Assembly: GCA_964352475.1 (NCBI GenBank)
Contig: CAYGSL010000005.1
Coordinates: forward strand, 1 to 64,000
Source: JAUIET01 sp964352475
GTDB taxonomy: Bacteria; Pseudomonadota; Gammaproteobacteria; Pseudomonadales; JAUIET01
Direction of reading: 5' to 3'
Length of the DNA: 64,000 nucleotides
Shown: positions 7,969 to 16,292 of the stretch, piece by piece
How positions within the stretch are numbered: the stretch's first letter is position 1
Layout of the letters: the number at the start of each line of letters is the position of its first letter
Notes under the pieces: model-generated
The model's input: only the letters and a program-made list of their open reading frames with translations
Databases searched by the model: none
Told to the model about the DNA's origin: nothing
Position numbers and translations under genes: made by a program

Positions 7969-9450
7969 TTATGCTCGAGACGTGCTCGTCAGTGATAGTT
8001 CTGGTCTAGGTATTACACCAATTGGGGGAATACCCAAAACGCCGGTTAAACCCTTCACACCGCGTATCGTTTTGTCAGAAATTTCCGCAATTATTACAAA
8101 AGCGCAGGCAAGTAAGCCGGCAAGAAATAGTCCAAGCGCGATTATTGCAATTCGGTTGGGGCTTTCTGGGAGACTTGGTGTATTGGCAGGTTCCAATAGT
8201 GTGAACTTCTGGCCCTTGTTGTCTTCTTCCAGGTTGCTAGCCAGTTTGGCTGCTAGTTGCTTCGCCTTGATGTCTTCAAATGCCTGTTTTGCAGTATCGT
8301 ATTCTCTAAGCATAGAGGTGTAATCTCTCTCTACCAGAGGGGCAGCAAGCAAGCGCTCGCTAAACTCGGTCGCTCTTGCTTCCAATTCGCTAAGCTTACG
8401 TGATTCGGCTTGTAAATCATTCCTGACCGCTGCCAGCTGACTCTGAATTCGAATATATTCCGGGTTCGTTGCTTGCTGAGTGCCCCCATCCAAATTCCCA
8501 CCTTGCGATCTTACTTCACTTTCCAGTGAGCTTATCTGTGCATTGAGGCGGAGTACGTTTGGATGTAAATCAGAATATTTCTGCTTTGCTTCTCGCAGTT
8601 CCTGCCTGGCGATGGCAAGCCGTTCCAAGCTTGATTGCGCGTTCGCTGATTCGGCGTCTCGACCAACAAATTTATCTACGGTTCGTAACTCGGCCTGAAG
8701 GGCACGATTTTGATTCTGCAATGTACGCACGGCTGCTTCAGTTGTGTCTATTCTTGTCTCAGTACGCTCCAATAGGTTTTGATTCATTTGTTGCTGTTCT
8801 GGTAGCTGGCCAATCTGATCTTGTTTAAATTCCGCCAGCTGAGTCCCATACGTACGTATTCTCTCAGCTAGAATATTCGCCTGTGATTCAAGAAAGTCAT
8901 TTACTTCAGACGCCTGCTCTACCCGCAATCGACGATTTTCTTCAAGATAGAGGTCTGCGACGTGGCTCGCTATTTTTTGGGCTTCGCGCGCTGTAGCTGC
9001 TTCTGCTCCAACAACGAAGGCAATTGTCAAAGTGGTTGCTCTGGAGGAGCCAGGATCCGTTGCCTCGATATCAACCATGTCTACTAAAATTCGATCCTTA
9101 AATTCTTTCAGCAAGGCGTCTGCGTCCGCTTTTGACATCGAATCAACGTCGTACCCTGCTGCTTTGGCGGTGGAAACGAGGTTATCCTGCGTTAGCACTC
9201 TCTGTGTAATAGCCTCAATGCGCTCCTGCACAAAACCTGTCACCGTCGTACCCACAATATTTTCAGGAATTTCCTGGCGCTCTACCAGGATAGTTGCCTG
9301 TGAGACGTAAGTCGGTGGTAAGACCAGAGCCAGGGCAATAGCAGTGGATAGCACTAAACAGAAAGGCAGCCAAAATTGCAGCTTTCTCCTGCGCAGAATC
9401 TCTATATATTCTTTGATATCAAGAACTGATGCTGGCGCGTCATCGCTCAT
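7969..9450 (-). CDS. Wzz/GNVR-domain polysaccharide chain-length determinant
   Basis: This 493-residue polysaccharide copolymerase has a membrane segment at about residues 28-50, a large periplasmic domain rich in coiled coil (about 190-400) and a second membrane segment at about 440-465 after the proline-containing PESPNR block. It sets the length of polymer made by Wzy-type assembly and activates the BY-kinase encoded just downstream. No nucleotide-binding domain is fused to it. It matches the length of the XrtA-associated chain-length determinant group. The outer-membrane barrel gene lies 40 bases upstream, and together these genes form one export module. Confidence 0.88.
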   Translation of the reverse strand: MSDDAPASVLDIKEYIEILRRRKLQFWLPFCLVLSTAIALALVLPPTYVSQATILVERQEIPENIVGTTVTGFVQERIEAITQRVLTQDNLVSTAKAAGYDVDSMSKADADALLKEFKDRILVDMVDIEATDPGSSRATTLTIAFVVGAEAATAREAQKIASHVADLYLEENRRLRVEQASEVNDFLESQANILAERIRTYGTQLAEFKQDQIGQLPEQQQMNQNLLERTETRIDTTEAAVRTLQNQNRALQAELRTVDKFVGRDAESANAQSSLERLAIARQELREAKQKYSDLHPNVLRLNAQISSLESEVRSQGGNLDGGTQQATNPEYIRIQSQLAAVRNDLQAESRKLSELEARATEFSERLLAAPLVERDYTSMLREYDTAKQAFEDIKAKQLAAKLASNLEEDNKGQKFTLLEPANTPSLPESPNRIAIIALGLFLAGLLACAFVIIAEISDKTIRGVKGLTGVLGIPPIGVIPRPELSLTSTSRA

Positions 9451-9490
9451 ATATTGTACTGTGCTCCGATTTCTGGGGGTACAGCGAACG

Positions 9491-10738
9491 TCAGATTTCG
9501 CTCAGAGGAGTATAGGTTATACCTATACTCAACTCATTCGAGTCAAAACTACTGACATCAGCATCCCTTTTTTGTCTCCGATACGTATAGCTTAGATTAA
9601 GATCAATCTTTTCGTTAATTTTGTAGAGCAATGACGGGGATAGCGTCAGGTAATTCCGCTCATCCAGCGGGTTCGCCAGCCCGGCGCGTGACTTGTTTTC
9701 GTAGTAGCGACCCTGAAATCGAGTGCTTATTAACTCTCCAAGCGCCCAGGTTCCAGTCAAGCCGATCAGGTCTGTAACGACAAACCCGCCAGCAGCACTT
9801 GGGTTTTGACTGCGCTGTGCAAGAAACTGATATCGAGACTTCTCTCCTTTTACATTCCACGCAACGCGGCCAGTCAGGGCAGAATCTGAGAACATCTCGC
9901 CTTCATTTTCAAACTCCATGTCATCGTAGCCTATCAGATAGGTCACTGTGGAAATTTCCGATAGTTTATGACGAATCCCAATGTCCAGTGAATAACCGTC
10001 TACCTGTTGTTCCACTGGCGCAAGGCCACGCACGTTGTTTATGTCGAACCTCAATGCACCAACCGTGGTCAAAAAAGCCATCTTGTCCGTGAATGCGGTG
10101 CTTAAAGTTAAGTCCAATTTATGGCGGTCAGAATCGCGAAGGCCGGCGGCTGCGGTATAACTGCGTTGTTTTAAAGCGTACTCCACACTCAAACCAGCTC
10201 TCTCGTTGACTGACCATGCGGCACCCGCGTTAGCGCTTATCGTCTCTCTTTTTAGTTGTTCGTTCAGCAGTCCCGTAGTCGTGTCTTCAGAAACTTCCTC
10301 ATCGATAGCGCCGCCACGGCTGGACTGATTGATCAGATCTTCCTCATAAATAGCAGAAAATCCCCAACTGCTGCGTTCAGAACTCTGGCTTTCATACGAT
10401 ATACCGGCAAAAGGCAAAAAATCTTCATTAAGCCCGGGGAAACTTGAATCGTATTTGCTTATTTCTCCACCGCCGTGAAACTTAAAAGTGGATATTTCGG
10501 TAAACCTTCCCAGCTCGGCGTTCAGGTACCCGAACACAGAACTGGCGCTATCAGGGTTTTCTCTGAGTTGGATAGCATCATTGTACCCTGCACTCACACC
10601 ATACTTCGGCAGCAGTTTCCAGGTTTCTGCTGCGGTATTAACGCCGAATAACAATGGAAGGAAGAAGGCGCAAGTCGACACGCGTTTTAATCGACCACGC
10701 ATCACTGGCGAGTAAGTTTTATTAGTTGTATTCAGCAT
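9491..10738 (-). CDS. outer-membrane beta-barrel protein of the exopolysaccharide locus
   Basis: The product (415 residues) begins with a basic region and a hydrophobic signal peptide, with probable cleavage after NTAA near residue 37. Repeated alternating aromatic/polar strands follow, and the C-terminus fits a beta-barrel. The open frame extends upstream to 10906, but that would run into the Wza-type gene. ATG 10738 has a clear AGGAG ribosome site and starts directly before the signal peptide, so I use it. The position between the Wza-type protein and the copolymerase matches the barrel family seen in XrtA/PEP-CTERM loci, presumed to help polymer cross the outer membrane. The exact function is inferred from context. 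Confidence 0.7.
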   Translation of the reverse strand: MLNTTNKTYSPVMRGRLKRVSTCAFFLPLLFGVNTAAETWKLLPKYGVSAGYNDAIQLRENPDSASSVFGYLNAELGRFTEISTFKFHGGGEISKYDSSFPGLNEDFLPFAGISYESQSSERSSWGFSAIYEEDLINQSSRGGAIDEEVSEDTTTGLLNEQLKRETISANAGAAWSVNERAGLSVEYALKQRSYTAAAGLRDSDRHKLDLTLSTAFTDKMAFLTTVGALRFDINNVRGLAPVEQQVDGYSLDIGIRHKLSEISTVTYLIGYDDMEFENEGEMFSDSALTGRVAWNVKGEKSRYQFLAQRSQNPSAAGGFVVTDLIGLTGTWALGELISTRFQGRYYENKSRAGLANPLDERNYLTLSPSLLYKINEKIDLNLSYTYRRQKRDADVSSFDSNELSIGITYTPLSEI

Positions 10739-10784
10739 GCTTGCTCCTGAAATTATTGCTAGTTCGGTATCTACTTTCGAATAA

Positions 10785-11435
10785 TCACGGAACAATGATG
10801 GTATCACCGGACTTGAGAATGATATTCTGCGACAGGTTTTTACCGCGCTCCACATCAGCATAGTTAAACTTGAATACGCGCTCTGACGTGCCTTCTCGAC
10901 GCACAATCTTAATGTCCTTCTTCTTGGCGTAGGGTGTTACACCGTCTGCAAGCGTTAGTGCCTGAACTACATTCACGTAACTACCTAATACGAACTCGCC
11001 GGGGTTATTTACTTTACCAACTATGTAAACCCGGTATCCGGCCACTTTTGCGACCGTAACCGAAACAACAGCCTCTGGAATATACTTCTGTAAACCAGCG
11101 GTTATCTCAGCTTGCAGCTGCTTCACAGTTTTACCCTGGGCTTGCAATTCTCCAGCCAATGGAAATGAAATAAAACCATCGGGCCGAACCACGACCTGCT
11201 TTGTCAGGTTATCCTCTTCCCAAACGAAGATATCCAAAACATCTTCGGGAGCCAGCTGGTAGGTTTCAATCGATGAAACCGCTACAGACGTATCCACGCT
11301 TGCATCATTTTCAGCAGATGCAATCGAGTCGCTAATACCTGCACAGCAAGAAATGAGGATACAGGCGACAAGCGCAGCCAAGTGTCGCTGCGTTCTTGAG
11401 TTGCGCAGTAGATTTTCGTTTACAAGCCGGTCCAT
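10785..11435 (-). CDS. polysaccharide export protein, Wza-like (Poly_export + SLBB)
   Basis: The 216-residue exported protein has a signal peptide with Cys residues near its end (ILISCCAG, about 27-34), consistent with a lipoprotein. A Poly_export domain follows (from about residue 60, YQLAPEDVLDIFVWEE), then a single SLBB domain (about 130-180) ending in GDTIIVP. This is the short form of the outer-membrane export channel found in many Wzx/Wzy loci; full Wza has more SLBB repeats and a C-terminal helix. ATG 11435 has an AGGAG site six bases upstream and is preferred to the TTG codon before it. It is the first gene of the minus-strand export module; a perfect hairpin lies about 50 bases upstream of the start. 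Confidence 0.85.
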   Translation of the reverse strand: MDRLVNENLLRNSRTQRHLAALVACILISCCAGISDSIASAENDASVDTSVAVSSIETYQLAPEDVLDIFVWEEDNLTKQVVVRPDGFISFPLAGELQAQGKTVKQLQAEITAGLQKYIPEAVVSVTVAKVAGYRVYIVGKVNNPGEFVLGSYVNVVQALTLADGVTPYAKKKDIKIVRREGTSERVFKFNYADVERGKNLSQNIILKSGDTIIVP

Positions 11436-11481
11436 CAAAAACTCCTATTCTTCGGTTGAAGCAGTATTCTAAATCCAATCA

Positions 11482-11508
11482 ATGCCTTCGATTTTTAATC
11501 GAAGGCAT
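11482..11508. promoter_or_regulatory. perfect 12-bp stem hairpin upstream of export operon
   Basis: ATGCCTTCGATT and its exact reverse complement AATCGAAGGCAT are separated by TTT. The element is in the 227-base gap between a sulfotransferase gene and the export operon, about 47 bases before the Wza-type start. Neither strand has a T run after it, so it is not a classical intrinsic terminator. It could be an operator, an mRNA-processing or stability hairpin, or a leader element. Confidence 0.6.
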
Positions 11509-11662
11509 GAGCAAATTCCTAGCATTTATTGGCTCAGTCTAGCCTGTTTTACCGATTCAATTCGTCGCACTTTGCACACTGGCTATATAACGATCAACAC
11601 AGGCTAAATTACTCTCAAACAGTGTTGTGCAGTTGCTTCTTCTCATTGAGCAGCCGAGCTGT

Positions 11663-12676
11663 TCAATTTGCGAGCAAACTCCCTCTAATTATGGGTATTC
11701 TAATGCCGTCTGCAGAGCTGGCAGATGATTTCTTGTCATTGCCCCAATCCAGGCTATAACTTCCCAAGATTTCCTGTATGTCCGCTATGACCGCAGCATG
11801 TTTACTGTACAAATACTCATGGACGCTGGCCGGAATCTCTCGTGAAGGGGATGAGTTGATTTGCTTACCTAAACCATCAAACGCACCCTGCTCGTCGCTC
11901 AAACCAATGAAATCGAGTATCCCGGTTAACAATCCTTGTGGATCATGCTTAATCGCATCGTAAAAACCGATTAATACCTGTTCAGCAGGGAATACTTGCA
12001 GGTAATTCCTGATCGTACCCAAGTAGTCACTTCGTTCTGCCGTATTGCTCGACTCCATAGACTGTTCGATGGATTCTGGTGAGTTCAAGTCCAAGGTAAG
12101 ATGTCCGCGGTCAACACTCTTGCGTATCGATGACCAATCACGACTGACTGGGTTTCTGAGCAGATAAACCAGTTTGAGTTCCGGGTTAATACTATACATA
12201 TTCCGGATGTCAGCTTCGCTTAATATTCCATAGGCCGGAGTAACTTCTCCCACTACATTTGAATCGGAGTACGGTTTGAAAATGCTGCTATACCATTCAT
12301 CATCATAGTAACCAAGATACCAATTTAACCACCAGCCAACACTTGCATCGCTCTTACCAAGCCCTGCTAACAGCAAGTCACGTATGAATTTAGCGCTGGT
12401 TTTGGCATTCCAGCGACGCGGATCAAGAACACGTCGTGTAGCAGAAGCACACGCCAGTTTATTCGGCGAATTGTAGTTTACTGCCCGGTCAAAATAGTGC
12501 ACTTCCTTCACTGGTGGCAGCCATACACCCTCTTGCGTCCGAAGCTGTTCGTAAAGCCAGGTGGTGCCACAGCGTGCGGCACCAATACATAAGAAGTCTG
12601 GTACGCAGCGCGATGGTGCTTTTGTATTGCTCATTCGTAGCTTCCAGTCACTTTTCTTCTGAACAGAAAAACGCAT
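11663..12676 (-). CDS. sulfotransferase family protein (1 of 4)
   Basis: This PAPS-dependent sulfotransferase has 337 residues, in the range of heparan-sulfate-type enzymes. The 5'-phosphosulfate loop is GAARCGTTW (32-40). The 3'-phosphate block is RNPVSRDWSS (174-183), with the conserved Arg and Ser. The block between them (VKEVHYFDRAV) is shared with the sulfotransferase at 20383-21384. It would transfer sulfate from PAPS to a sugar hydroxyl or amine, probably on a lipid-linked repeat unit in the cytoplasm. An internal ATG at 12634 begins closer to the conserved domain and may be the real start. It lies directly downstream of two GT4 genes and a second sulfotransferase. Confidence 0.85.
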   Translation of the reverse strand: MRFSVQKKSDWKLRMSNTKAPSRCVPDFLCIGAARCGTTWLYEQLRTQEGVWLPPVKEVHYFDRAVNYNSPNKLACASATRRVLDPRRWNAKTSAKFIRDLLLAGLGKSDASVGWWLNWYLGYYDDEWYSSIFKPYSDSNVVGEVTPAYGILSEADIRNMYSINPELKLVYLLRNPVSRDWSSIRKSVDRGHLTLDLNSPESIEQSMESSNTAERSDYLGTIRNYLQVFPAEQVLIGFYDAIKHDPQGLLTGILDFIGLSDEQGAFDGLGKQINSSPSREIPASVHEYLYSKHAAVIADIQEILGSYSLDWGNDKKSSASSADGIRIPIIRGSLLAN

Positions 12677-12700
12677 TAGTCAAAAAGAAAGGCATTGAGA

Positions 12701-13831
12701 TCATCTTACGGCAGCTTGATACACAGCGCGTGTCTTTGCTGCAATAGAATGCCAGTCAAACTCACTGCGTATCCATTGAACTTGTCGAATTCGTTCATCA
12801 TCATCCCAATTCCCATGCGCCAGATCACTTAGGCTATTGGCTAGTTCCGTGCGGTCGCCAAGACTAAAATAGTGATTCGCAGGCATCCCTACTGCCTTAT
12901 TGGCGGGTATATCGCTTGCAAGGCAAGGTAGTCCATAACTCAATGCCTCGAGTAATGCGATCGGTAAGCCCTCGTGGCTGGAAGGTAGAACAAATAATCC
13001 GGCAGCTGCGAATAAGCTTTGTAAACTCTCCCCTCGCTGCAAACCAGTGCAAACGATATCGGGGTTTTTTTCAGCTGCGGCAAGCACTTCTTCTTCGTAC
13101 AAGCCGTGGTGGGAATCCTCGCCAACCAACGCCAATTTCCAACCATTCAAATTTGCGGATTGGAAAGCTTCTATTAAATCGAGATGGCGTTTCTCTGGCA
13201 CAATCCTGCTTACAAGAAGAACATATTTTCCCGGAACCAAGCCAAAACTAATTGGGATTTCGCTGCTGTCGACTGGTTCTGGAATAACTACGCCGTTTGG
13301 TATTAATGTAGTCTCGACATTGTATTTGTCAGACAAAAGGTCGGTTATAACTGGGCTAATCGAGATTGTGTTATTCGAAAATACCGCACCAAGTCTTTCG
13401 CCTAGCCTGAGCGCGAAGCGTGCAAAAGCCCCCCATTTTTCGCGATCATAGTCAGGGCCGTGGTGGGTAAATACAGTTCTTAATCCGAACAGTCTGGCCA
13501 AAGGTATAAACAAAGCCGGGCCAACTGCGTGCACATGAAGAACGTCAGGCCGTTTGAAAGCGGCGAACAGCACACACAACATTGTATGCACAAATGCCTC
13601 CAACGCAGAACTCTTTGGGCACCAAAGGCTAACGAATTTAACACCTTTCCAATCTTCCACACCTTTGGGCTGAAAGTTGTTTCGGCAAAGCACAGTTACC
13701 GAGCACCCCAATTCAACAATAATCGGATACAAATTGCTGGAATGCGTTTCGACTCCGCCTAAAACATCCGGAAAGCCTCTAAGCCCGCATACCATCACAT
13801 GCATTTGATCGCCCTGCTTATTCTCAAACAA
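12701..13831 (-). CDS. GT4 family glycosyltransferase
   Basis: The 376-residue protein is a GT-B retaining glycosyltransferase. The N-terminal acceptor domain carries the glycine-rich loop GLRGFPDVLGGVE (about 16-28). The C-terminal donor domain has the E-x7-E block in HEGLPIALLEALSYG (about 283-297). It is soluble and cytoplasmic, and would add one sugar to the lipid-linked repeat unit. ATG at 13804 (MHVMV) is a plausible alternative start, because the conserved fold begins immediately after it. It is 24 bases upstream of the sulfotransferase gene and 40 bases downstream of another GT4 gene, consistent with one transcript. Confidence 0.85.
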   Translation of the reverse strand: MFENKQGDQMHVMVCGLRGFPDVLGGVETHSSNLYPIIVELGCSVTVLCRNNFQPKGVEDWKGVKFVSLWCPKSSALEAFVHTMLCVLFAAFKRPDVLHVHAVGPALFIPLARLFGLRTVFTHHGPDYDREKWGAFARFALRLGERLGAVFSNNTISISPVITDLLSDKYNVETTLIPNGVVIPEPVDSSEIPISFGLVPGKYVLLVSRIVPEKRHLDLIEAFQSANLNGWKLALVGEDSHHGLYEEEVLAAAEKNPDIVCTGLQRGESLQSLFAAAGLFVLPSSHEGLPIALLEALSYGLPCLASDIPANKAVGMPANHYFSLGDRTELANSLSDLAHGNWDDDERIRQVQWIRSEFDWHSIAAKTRAVYQAAVR

Positions 13832-13871
13832 GCTTTATAGCAACTAAGCGACAGCACTTTTCCAACCCTTT

Positions 13872-15095
13872 TCATTTCACATCTATAGTGTTGTATACGC
13901 TACGTATGTTATCGACGTACTTCTCGGCAGTGAATTGATTTTCCACCCATGCTCTACCGTATTTGCCCATCGACGACACCTTTGCATCGCTGTAACTTTC
14001 CATCAAATTTATTGACTCCGATAATGCTTCAACTGATCCCGACGCAAAAATCAGGCCACTGTGATCATGTTCTATAAGTTCAGGAATTCCACCTATCTCT
14101 GCCCCAATCACCGGCTTGCCCAAAGCATATGCTTCCATCACCGAGATTGGCGCGTTCTCATACCATTCGGAAGGCAATACTACTGCCTTGCTACCAGCAA
14201 TCAGTTCATGCAATTTCTTGCCGCTTTGATACCCAGTGAAAACGACGTCAGCCTGTTTTTGTTCAACCAGGGCCTTGATCTCCGCTTCGCTTGGACCCGT
14301 GCCTACAACAACTAGTTTGCTAGCGGTTGCTGCCACCGCGTTGATGAGTGTGTGAAGGCCCTTCTCTTCGGATAAACGACCGAAATATAAAAAGTACTTG
14401 CCTGCGTCATATTCTGGTTTTAACGCGGCACTGTCTACAAAATTAGGTACGTAGCTGAACGAGTCTTCCGGCCAGCCCCATTCAACAAACTTCTCGATGT
14501 AAAATCGGCTAGGAACAACAAACTGGGTTACGCATTCTCTGTAGGTAGCGAGGAAAGCATGGACTCGCGCTTCCAACCAAGCCAGCGTACTTAATGTCAA
14601 AGATCCTTTTAGGCATTTATTTTTCACTACCTGTTCGTAACTGCCACCTTTACATTTTTCGCAAACCCGGTTGTTGCTGAGCATCTTATACGCGGGGCAG
14701 GCAATTTTGAGATCGTGCAGAGTCAGTACGGTAGGAACATTGTGGCTCTTGAGAGTCCTTAATATTGAAGGCGAAATATGGTGGTAGATATTATGGGCAT
14801 GTGCAACATCCGGGCGCTGCTCCAGCAATAGCTGCTGCATTTTCCTTTTGGCTTCGAAAGAGTAAATTGTTTTAGGCGCGAGCTTTAGTTTCTCAAGTAT
14901 CGAATAATCGTTACCAAACTCAATTTCGCCTACAAAGTATCTATCCCATTCGCTGGCTTGATTACTTGGATGTTGCATGCAAAACGACAACACGTCCCAA
15001 CCAAGATTCTCAAACAGCCTGTTGTGCTCAAGAAATACCACCTCAGCACCACCGCGAGCGTAATTGTAGTTGTTGATGGAGAGTAACTTTGTCAT
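13872..15095 (-). CDS. GT4 family glycosyltransferase with Cys-rich insertion
   Basis: This 407-residue GT-B glycosyltransferase has an acceptor domain that starts with YARGGAEVVFLEH (about 12-24). Around residues 130-155 there is a cysteine cluster (ACPAYK, CEKCKGG, NKCLKGS) of the kind found in a known GT4 subgroup and possibly metal-binding. The donor domain has FGRLSEEKG and the E-x7-E block ENAPISVMEAYALG. The start codon shares one base with the stop of the upstream sulfotransferase (TAATG), so translation is probably coupled. It probably extends the polysaccharide repeat unit; the sugar cannot be read from sequence. Confidence 0.86.
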   Translation of the reverse strand: MTKLLSINNYNYARGGAEVVFLEHNRLFENLGWDVLSFCMQHPSNQASEWDRYFVGEIEFGNDYSILEKLKLAPKTIYSFEAKRKMQQLLLEQRPDVAHAHNIYHHISPSILRTLKSHNVPTVLTLHDLKIACPAYKMLSNNRVCEKCKGGSYEQVVKNKCLKGSLTLSTLAWLEARVHAFLATYRECVTQFVVPSRFYIEKFVEWGWPEDSFSYVPNFVDSAALKPEYDAGKYFLYFGRLSEEKGLHTLINAVAATASKLVVVGTGPSEAEIKALVEQKQADVVFTGYQSGKKLHELIAGSKAVVLPSEWYENAPISVMEAYALGKPVIGAEIGGIPELIEHDHSGLIFASGSVEALSESINLMESYSDAKVSSMGKYGRAWVENQFTAEKYVDNIRSVYNTIDVK

Positions 15096-16075
15096 TATGC
15101 AGCCGCACTGCCGGGTAATGCGCCGTACCCAAGCGCCCTATTCAATCGCCCCGCATGTGATTCAAAATAGGCTAAATCCGATTCCGCAAGATTGTTGACC
15201 CAGCTAGTATCAAGTTTTAATTCAGAAGATTCGGCGAACCTCATATTGTTTCCGTTTGCTATATGGCATTCACCATTTACAAAATCCAGCATTGACTCTT
15301 CAAAGTCCAGTCCGGCAAACTCCGCTATATCGGATAAAACCTGCTGAGGTTGTGATACGAGATCTTCGTATTTGACTCGAAATACATCAGCCTCAGATAC
15401 GTAGCTTTCTATCAAAGGCAGAGCCCGTGAATAGGTATTCAACCAAGCGCCGAGAGATCGCTCTCGCCCGTACCCGCGTTTGACACCAGAGTGAAACACA
15501 GCTCTTCCATCTCTCACTAAAAATATTATTCTGGTGCTGTCTGGAAACGATAGGTACTGACTTACCGCCTCAATATAGTGCTTTGAGGAATCGACCACAC
15601 ACTTGGAGTTCGTGATTCCGATGATCGCATCGTATAAAACGGCCTTGTTTCTCACGCCTTCTATAATCGTTTGGGTCGCCGATACTGGTAAGGGCAATCG
15701 GTGTTTTAATGCCGCGAATCGAAATGCATAACTAATTTTTCGCCGCAAATCATAGCTTGTATTCTGGTGTTCGCGATCAACGACATCCGTCGCATTTATA
15801 AAACCAAGATTGAGCGAGTATGGCTTCTTTGCAATATCCAGACCCAGCTCTGCATCCAGTTTCTTTACTACGGAATTCCAAAATTCGCACTCTCGAATGG
15901 CGACGCCGCAACAGCATTCAGTGTTTAAAGCAATGTTCTTTGGCAATTGAGTTATTTCGCCTAGCGATTCGATGCATGAATGCGATCCAAGCATTAAATC
16001 CAACAAAGTTGAACCTGAGTGCCCTGCAGAACAAATGTATAGCGTAGACGTTTGAGATCGATTCCCGGGTACCAT
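15095..16075 (-). CDS. sulfotransferase family protein (2 of 4)
   Basis: The 326-residue PAPS-dependent sulfotransferase has its phosphosulfate loop at residues 16-25 (SAGHSGSTLL) and the 3'-phosphate block VRDGRAVFHS at 187-196. The loop variant with HSGST is typical of a bacterial subgroup distinct from the other three in this window, so it probably acts at a different acceptor position. A small Cys cluster (ECCCG) at about 53-57 is unusual. The gene is the first of a minus-strand series that continues into two GT4 genes and sulfotransferase 1. It is divergent from the Wzx-type flippase gene; the 217-base gap should hold both promoters, though I could not pick a convincing one. Confidence 0.82.
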   Translation of the reverse strand: MVPGNRSQTSTLYICSAGHSGSTLLDLMLGSHSCIESLGEITQLPKNIALNTECCCGVAIRECEFWNSVVKKLDAELGLDIAKKPYSLNLGFINATDVVDREHQNTSYDLRRKISYAFRFAALKHRLPLPVSATQTIIEGVRNKAVLYDAIIGITNSKCVVDSSKHYIEAVSQYLSFPDSTRIIFLVRDGRAVFHSGVKRGYGRERSLGAWLNTYSRALPLIESYVSEADVFRVKYEDLVSQPQQVLSDIAEFAGLDFEESMLDFVNGECHIANGNNMRFAESSELKLDTSWVNNLAESDLAYFESHAGRLNRALGYGALPGSAAA

Positions 16076-16292
16076 GTAATCCCCTTAATATATCCTGCTA
16101 AGAATAGACCATCCTGATCGCTTACACCGTACAATAAATCACATGCTCCATGCTCAAGTCGAGTGCTATTAACAATTGATTTCATTGTAGAAAAGTCTTC
16201 ACTACTGCTACTCTGAAGCATTGCTACTGCAAAATCTAATGAACATAAACCCACCACAATGTTATGCGACCGAATAGCAAGATATCAGCCCA

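Noticed and set aside
15994..16257. 87-codon minus-strand frame upstream of sulfotransferase 2
   Set aside because: It overlaps the sulfotransferase start in another frame, has no ribosome site, and its composition shows no domain or membrane pattern.
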